A stretch of DNA of 17,325 nucleotides from JBFIHZ01 sp041601535 (GTDB lineage Bacteria > Pseudomonadota > Gammaproteobacteria > Xanthomonadales > SZUA-36): the NCBI GenBank assembly GCA_041601535.1, contig JBFIHZ010000048.1, positions 1 to 17,325 of the forward strand. The letters are read 5' to 3'. Positions 13,943 to 17,325 of the stretch are shown here, in pieces. The notes beneath the pieces were generated by a model. The model did no database searches. It was given only the letters and a program-made list of their open reading frames with translations, and was not told where the DNA came from. Position numbers and translations under genes: made by a program. Position 1 is the first letter of the stretch. Each line of letters opens with the position of its first letter.

Positions 13943-16321
13943 TCAGAAATTAACCCGCGCCGTGACACCAAAGGTGCGTGGCTGGTTGACCAGATAGCCC
14001 ACCCTGGCCCGCGTGCCACGTTCCTGATCCAGCGCCAGCAAGGCCTGTTCATTGGTCACGTTGTTAACATAGACCGCCACATCCCAGCGCTCGTTGCGCA
14101 GGCCGATGCGTACATTGGCCGTGGTATAGGCCGGCAGCACCGGATCGAAAACAAAGGTGTTCTGGGTAAACGGACCGCCTATATTATTTGGCGCAAACGA
14201 CAGCAGATTCACGGTTCCGAAGCCCTCCGCGTAATCACCAAACTGGGTTACCCGGTTACCCACGAACTGGGCAATACCATGCACATAGTTTTCCCAGCCG
14301 CCGTCCATCGGCGTGGTGTAGGTTGCCGCAATGGCGCCCTGGTACTTCGGTACTGAAGGCAGGCGATTGCCTTCCCGCAATCCGGCCAGCACGCTGACGG
14401 TACCGTCCGCGCTCACCGAGGTAACCGAGGAATCCAGCTCTGCGTTCACGTAGCTGCCGGATACCGCCCAGTCAAACCGGTCGGTAACCTGGGAAGAGAA
14501 CTCGAACTCGATACCGGTGCTGTGTGCTTTGGGCACGTTGTAAACAATGCGTGAAGAGCACGAACCGGCCAGCAGAACCGCCTGCAGGTCGGAGATTTCC
14601 TGATGGAACAGCGCCGTGTTGAACACGGTGCGGCCACCATTGAACGCAAATTTCAAACCGCCCTCGTAGTTCCACACCACTTCATCATTGAAGCTGTCAA
14701 AACCGTCAAAGGTTTGCAGATCTTCATCGGTGCACAAAGGCTTGTTCAAGGGATCGTTCAGGCCGCCCAGGCGGAAACCCTTGGATATCTGGCCGTTGGC
14801 AGTCACCCCGTCGGTGATTTCCACGTCCACGATCAGGCGCGGCGCAAAACCATCCGCCTTGGCACCGCCGGAGGTGGTGCCCGGGTCGGCAAAAATGCCG
14901 TCGAATGACTGCACCCGTTTTTCGTCAAAATCGTAATAGCGAACCCCGGCGGTAAAATCCAGCCGGTCATTGACCGACCAGGTGGCTTCGCCGAACAACG
15001 CCAGCTGTTTGAAGTCATAGGCCAGCGCCGACCAGAACAAACCATCTTTCGGGGCAATGAAGCCTGCGGTTGGAATGCCAGACAGGTCTTCGAACCCGGA
15101 GACCAGCAACTCCTGCCCGTAAACGCGTTCAAAATCGCTGTAAAAACCACCGATCAGCCAGGTCACGGTATCGTTACCGCCGTCGAGCCGGACCTCCTGC
15201 GTCCAGCCGCTGACCGCCGTGATGTCATCCAGTGGCGCATCCAGCGTGTAAACAGCCTCCGGAAGGCCGATACTACCGCCGGTGATGCTGGCAGTCAGTG
15301 CTGTCGCATCACGGCCCGCCACGATGTCCCGGTCGGTATAAGACGTAATGGAGGTCAGGTTTACATCACCAAAATCATACGTCAGGTTCAAATCAACCAG
15401 CGTGAACTCGTCGGTAAACACTTCGTCAAACTGGGTGTACTGCTGATACTTGTCCATGCTGACCTGTGGTCGCGTGGTGGTGTATTCATTACCCAGGATG
15501 TTGTACACGTCGCGGCGGTTGTAGCCGTCCACTTCCACTTTCTGATACACCAGGCGTGGTGTGATCACCAGGCTGTCGTTGGGCTCAAAACGCAAGGCGA
15601 TGCGGCCACCATAACGCTCGCCGTCATTGACATCTTTCTTGATGCTTCCATCGGGCTGGTGGGCGTCAATAAAGCCGGGTAACACATCGTAATAGGCAGC
15701 CACGCGCAGCGCCGCCGTTTCCCCCATCGGGGCATTCAGAAAGGCCTTGCCATAACCTCCGGTATTGCCATGACTGATGGTGTTGAGGTTCATCTCCACC
15801 GCACCGTAGTGATCACCGAGGTCGGGCTGGTTGGTGATGTAACGCACTGTGCCGGACAGCGAGCCCGAGCCATACAGGGTGCCCTGTGGCCCACGCAACA
15901 CTTCCACCCGGTTCAGGTCAAACAGGTCCAGGTCGGGGGTGAATAGCGAGAGCGAGATAACGGATTCATCCAGGTAAACGCCTACCTGCTCCTTGATACC
16001 GGGCAAATCACGGTCCTGCTTGCCGGCCGAGGATCCGCGAATGGCCACAACGCTTTGGCCAGGACCCAGGTTCTGCACGGAAAAAGAAGCGACGGTGCGG
16101 GAAATATCTTCCAGAGAAATCAGTCCGCTGCGGCGCATCTGGCTTTCGGTTTTGGCCGCCACGGAGAACGGCACGTCCTGCAAGGTTTCCTGGCGTTTAC
16201 GGGCGGTTACAAAGACTTCTTCCAGGTCCCCGGAGCCATAGGAATCTTCTTGTGAAATGGCAGAATGTACTGGCAGTAGGAGTGAAAAAGAAACGGTAAG
16301 CAATACGAAACGACGATTCAT
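13943..16321 (-). CDS. TonB-dependent outer-membrane receptor (second)
   Basis: From ATG 16321 the protein has 792 residues. The start is set by GGAGG five bases upstream and by the signal peptide that follows (RFVLLTVSFSLLLPVHSAIS); the frame's extension to 16363 adds only residues without a ribosome site. The TonB box is EEVFVTARKR (34-43), then a plug with VLRGPQGTLYGSGSLSGTV, and a barrel ending ARVNF with the terminal Phe. It belongs to the same broad receptor group as the one at 2873-5113, but the two are clearly diverged. The ligand is unknown. No TonB, ExbB, SusD-like or degradative gene is adjacent. It faces the TetR-ODP operon across a shared terminator and sits downstream of the SAM hydrolase gene on the same strand. 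Confidence 0.93.
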   Translation of the reverse strand: MNRRFVLLTVSFSLLLPVHSAISQEDSYGSGDLEEVFVTARKRQETLQDVPFSVAAKTESQMRRSGLISLEDISRTVASFSVQNLGPGQSVVAIRGSSAGKQDRDLPGIKEQVGVYLDESVISLSLFTPDLDLFDLNRVEVLRGPQGTLYGSGSLSGTVRYITNQPDLGDHYGAVEMNLNTISHGNTGGYGKAFLNAPMGETAALRVAAYYDVLPGFIDAHQPDGSIKKDVNDGERYGGRIALRFEPNDSLVITPRLVYQKVEVDGYNRRDVYNILGNEYTTTRPQVSMDKYQQYTQFDEVFTDEFTLVDLNLTYDFGDVNLTSITSYTDRDIVAGRDATALTASITGGSIGLPEAVYTLDAPLDDITAVSGWTQEVRLDGGNDTVTWLIGGFYSDFERVYGQELLVSGFEDLSGIPTAGFIAPKDGLFWSALAYDFKQLALFGEATWSVNDRLDFTAGVRYYDFDEKRVQSFDGIFADPGTTSGGAKADGFAPRLIVDVEITDGVTANGQISKGFRLGGLNDPLNKPLCTDEDLQTFDGFDSFNDEVVWNYEGGLKFAFNGGRTVFNTALFHQEISDLQAVLLAGSCSSRIVYNVPKAHSTGIEFEFSSQVTDRFDWAVSGSYVNAELDSSVTSVSADGTVSVLAGLREGNRLPSVPKYQGAIAATYTTPMDGGWENYVHGIAQFVGNRVTQFGDYAEGFGTVNLLSFAPNNIGGPFTQNTFVFDPVLPAYTTANVRIGLRNERWDVAVYVNNVTNEQALLALDQERGTRARVGYLVNQPRTFGVTARVNF

Positions 16322-16330
16322 AATACCTCC

Positions 16331-16345
16331 TGCGCGGAAAGCGCA
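16331..16345 (-). promoter_or_regulatory. Hairpin touching the ribosome site of the second receptor
   Basis: On the minus strand TGCGC-TTTCC-GCGCA forms a perfect 5-bp stem with a 5-base loop and its last bases join directly to GGAGG (16330-16326). It could protect the mRNA end or influence ribosome access. Confidence 0.4.
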
Positions 16346-16396
16346 ATCAGAATTTCTTATCAAACGTCATGAGGCGGCCAGGCTGTGCCTCCCGGC

Positions 16397-16419
16397 CTTG
16401 GGTTACAACGGCACCCAAG
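16397..16419. promoter_or_regulatory. Inverted repeat upstream of the second receptor
   Basis: CTTGGGT-N9-ACCCAAG, with perfect 7-base arms, is centred 87 bases before the receptor start. It could be an operator or a leader hairpin. The surrounding 276-base gap has no gene and no convincing -35/-10 pair; it also has a 10-base palindrome, GTATTAATAC, at 16498-16507. Confidence 0.35.
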
Positions 16420-16576
16420 CGCCTCACCCACACCCCCATCATACGCCTACGTATCGATTTCACATAGTGCGAAGCTGCCGATAACGTGAAAAATCAGGTA
16501 TTAATACACCTTTTCAATCACTTAGGGCCGTATCCTGCCTGCAGACAGCGGATGGTCACCGCGCCCGATGCACCGG

Positions 16577-16594
16577 AAAATACGGCTCAAGCCG
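16577..16594 (-). terminator. Short hairpin with T tract after the SAM hydrolase gene
   Basis: On the minus strand CGGC-TTGA-GCCG (16594-16583) is followed by TATTTT (16582-16577), starting four bases past the stop codon. The stem is short, so termination may be partial and the downstream receptor may receive read-through. Confidence 0.4.
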
Positions 16595-16597
16595 AGC

Positions 16598-17325
16598 TTA
16601 TCGGTCCGCCGGCATGTCAGAATCGGACGGGTTTATGACGATGCGGATGCGCCAATCTGCCCCTGACCGCACCTTGTATTGCCGGGAATAATTGCCGCTG
16701 TTCACCGCCAGGCCAATCATTTGCAGCGAGTCGGAATACAGCAGGGGCTGTCCCGTGCCGACATAGCCGAAGGCGGGCACATAAGGGATGGTTTGCTGCA
16801 ACACCGGCTTGCCGGCGTGGCTGATTTCCACCCGGACCGGACGCTGGTCCGCGGCTGCCACGGACAAGCCATCCAGCAGAGATTGCGGAATATTCGTCAC
16901 CACGTTGCCGAACGGCATTTCTATATGCGTGATATTGCCGACAACCGCGGCGCCGTCCACCGTACCGGCCTGCTGGTAGTCCAACCGCACCACTTCCGTG
17001 CCAAGTTGCGGACCGACCTGTTCGAAACTGATCTTGCCCGCGGCCAGCTTGGCCCCGGTATAGGCATACACATCGCGGCCGTGAAACGTATGCGAGTCGC
17101 CCGACCCTGGCCGGCGGTTTACGCTTTCATCAATTTCCCGCAACGCCACAATTCCCTGTGTGTCGGCCACCAGGGTCAGGCTGCCATTATCGGGTGTCAC
17201 AATAAAGTGCCCGCTGGCCGTGTGCGCCACCACGGATTTCCTCGGCGTACCCACGCCCGGGTCGACCACCGAGACAAATACCGTGCCGCGAGGCCAGAAA
17301 TCAAGTGTGCCAGCCAGCAGATAGG
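16598..17325 (-). CDS. SAM hydroxide adenosyltransferase (DUF62, SAM hydrolase) family, N-terminus missing
   Basis: The frame runs off the window end; about 241 residues are present, the C-terminal part of a family usually 260 to 350 long. The conserved FWPRGTVFVSVVDPGVGT leads into RKSVVA, then FIVTPDNGSL and later TFHGRDVYA. The Asp (DPGVG), Arg (seven residues later) and His (FHGRD) form the Asp-Arg-His triad that marks the hydrolysing members and separates them from fluorinase and chlorinase. These enzymes split SAM to adenosine and methionine. The C-terminal domain contains IEMPFGNVVTNIP, also typical. The GTG at 17269 is internal, since the conserved strand continues upstream of it. It lies upstream of the second receptor on the same strand. 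Confidence 0.88.
   Translation of the reverse strand, partial: YLLAGTLDFWPRGTVFVSVVDPGVGTPRKSVVAHTASGHFIVTPDNGSLTLVADTQGIVALREIDESVNRRPGSGDSHTFHGRDVYAYTGAKLAAGKISFEQVGPQLGTEVVRLDYQQAGTVDGAAVVGNITHIEMPFGNVVTNIPQSLLDGLSVAAADQRPVRVEISHAGKPVLQQTIPYVPAFGYVGTGQPLLYSDSLQMIGLAVNSGNYSRQYKVRSGADWRIRIVINPSDSDMPADR

Noticed and set aside
11..17325. A single multi-gene pathway, mobile island, CRISPR array or phage-defence system
   Set aside because: Genes are on alternating strands with own terminators, no integrase, transposase, direct terminal repeats or array repeats are visible, and no known defence domains were found.

Overview
The window reads as chromosomal DNA of a Gram-negative gammaproteobacterium, moderately GC-rich. 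The evidence is two outer-membrane TonB-dependent receptors, a ModF-type molybdate ABC ATPase close to the enterobacterial form, an RNase AM (YciV/TrpH) homologue, and a type IVa pilin-like gene behind a sigma-54 promoter. The receptor-rich, transport-poor gene mix suits an environmental or marine lineage (Cellvibrionales-like), but that placement is inference. I see no tRNA, rRNA, CRISPR array, insertion sequence, phage gene or origin.

Layout. 1-1170 (+): 3' part of modF. 1232-2335 (-): a regulator with two HxlR domains in one chain. 2474-5113 (-): an apparent operon of a TonB-dependent receptor followed by a small NTF2/SnoaL-like protein, with a sigma-70-like promoter at 5204-5232 and a strong terminator at 2394-2452. 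5657-6475 (+): PHP phosphoesterase (RNase AM). 6642-7070 (+): DUF4870 membrane protein. 7160-7624 (-): pilin-like protein with Gln instead of Glu at mature position 5, behind a near-consensus sigma-54 promoter (7681-7697) and a palindromic upstream site (7771-7785). 8018-9262 (+): exported DmpA-type P1 aminopeptidase. 9276-10424 (-): DUF819 membrane protein. 10902-11393 (-): exported duplicated PepSY-like protein. 11597-12289 (+): class I SAM methyltransferase. 12461-13856 (+): TetR regulator plus a stand-alone diiron ODP/metallo-beta-lactamase protein, with a palindromic operator over the promoter. 13943-16321 (-): second TonB-dependent receptor. 16598-17325 (-): SAM hydrolase (DUF62), cut by the window end.

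Most units are single genes or pairs with their own terminators, so this is not one large pathway cluster. The units with a visible internal logic are the TetR-ODP pair (operator overlapping the -10), the receptor/NTF2-like operon, and the sigma-54-driven pilin. The pilin promoter region (7624-7790) is the most interesting part: the promoter geometry, a palindromic TGTCAT/ATGACA site centred about 108 bp upstream of the predicted start, and a second copy of the same ten bases just before the ribosome binding site all fit activation by a PilR-like enhancer-binding protein. The pilin itself departs from the family rule at a residue normally essential for assembly.
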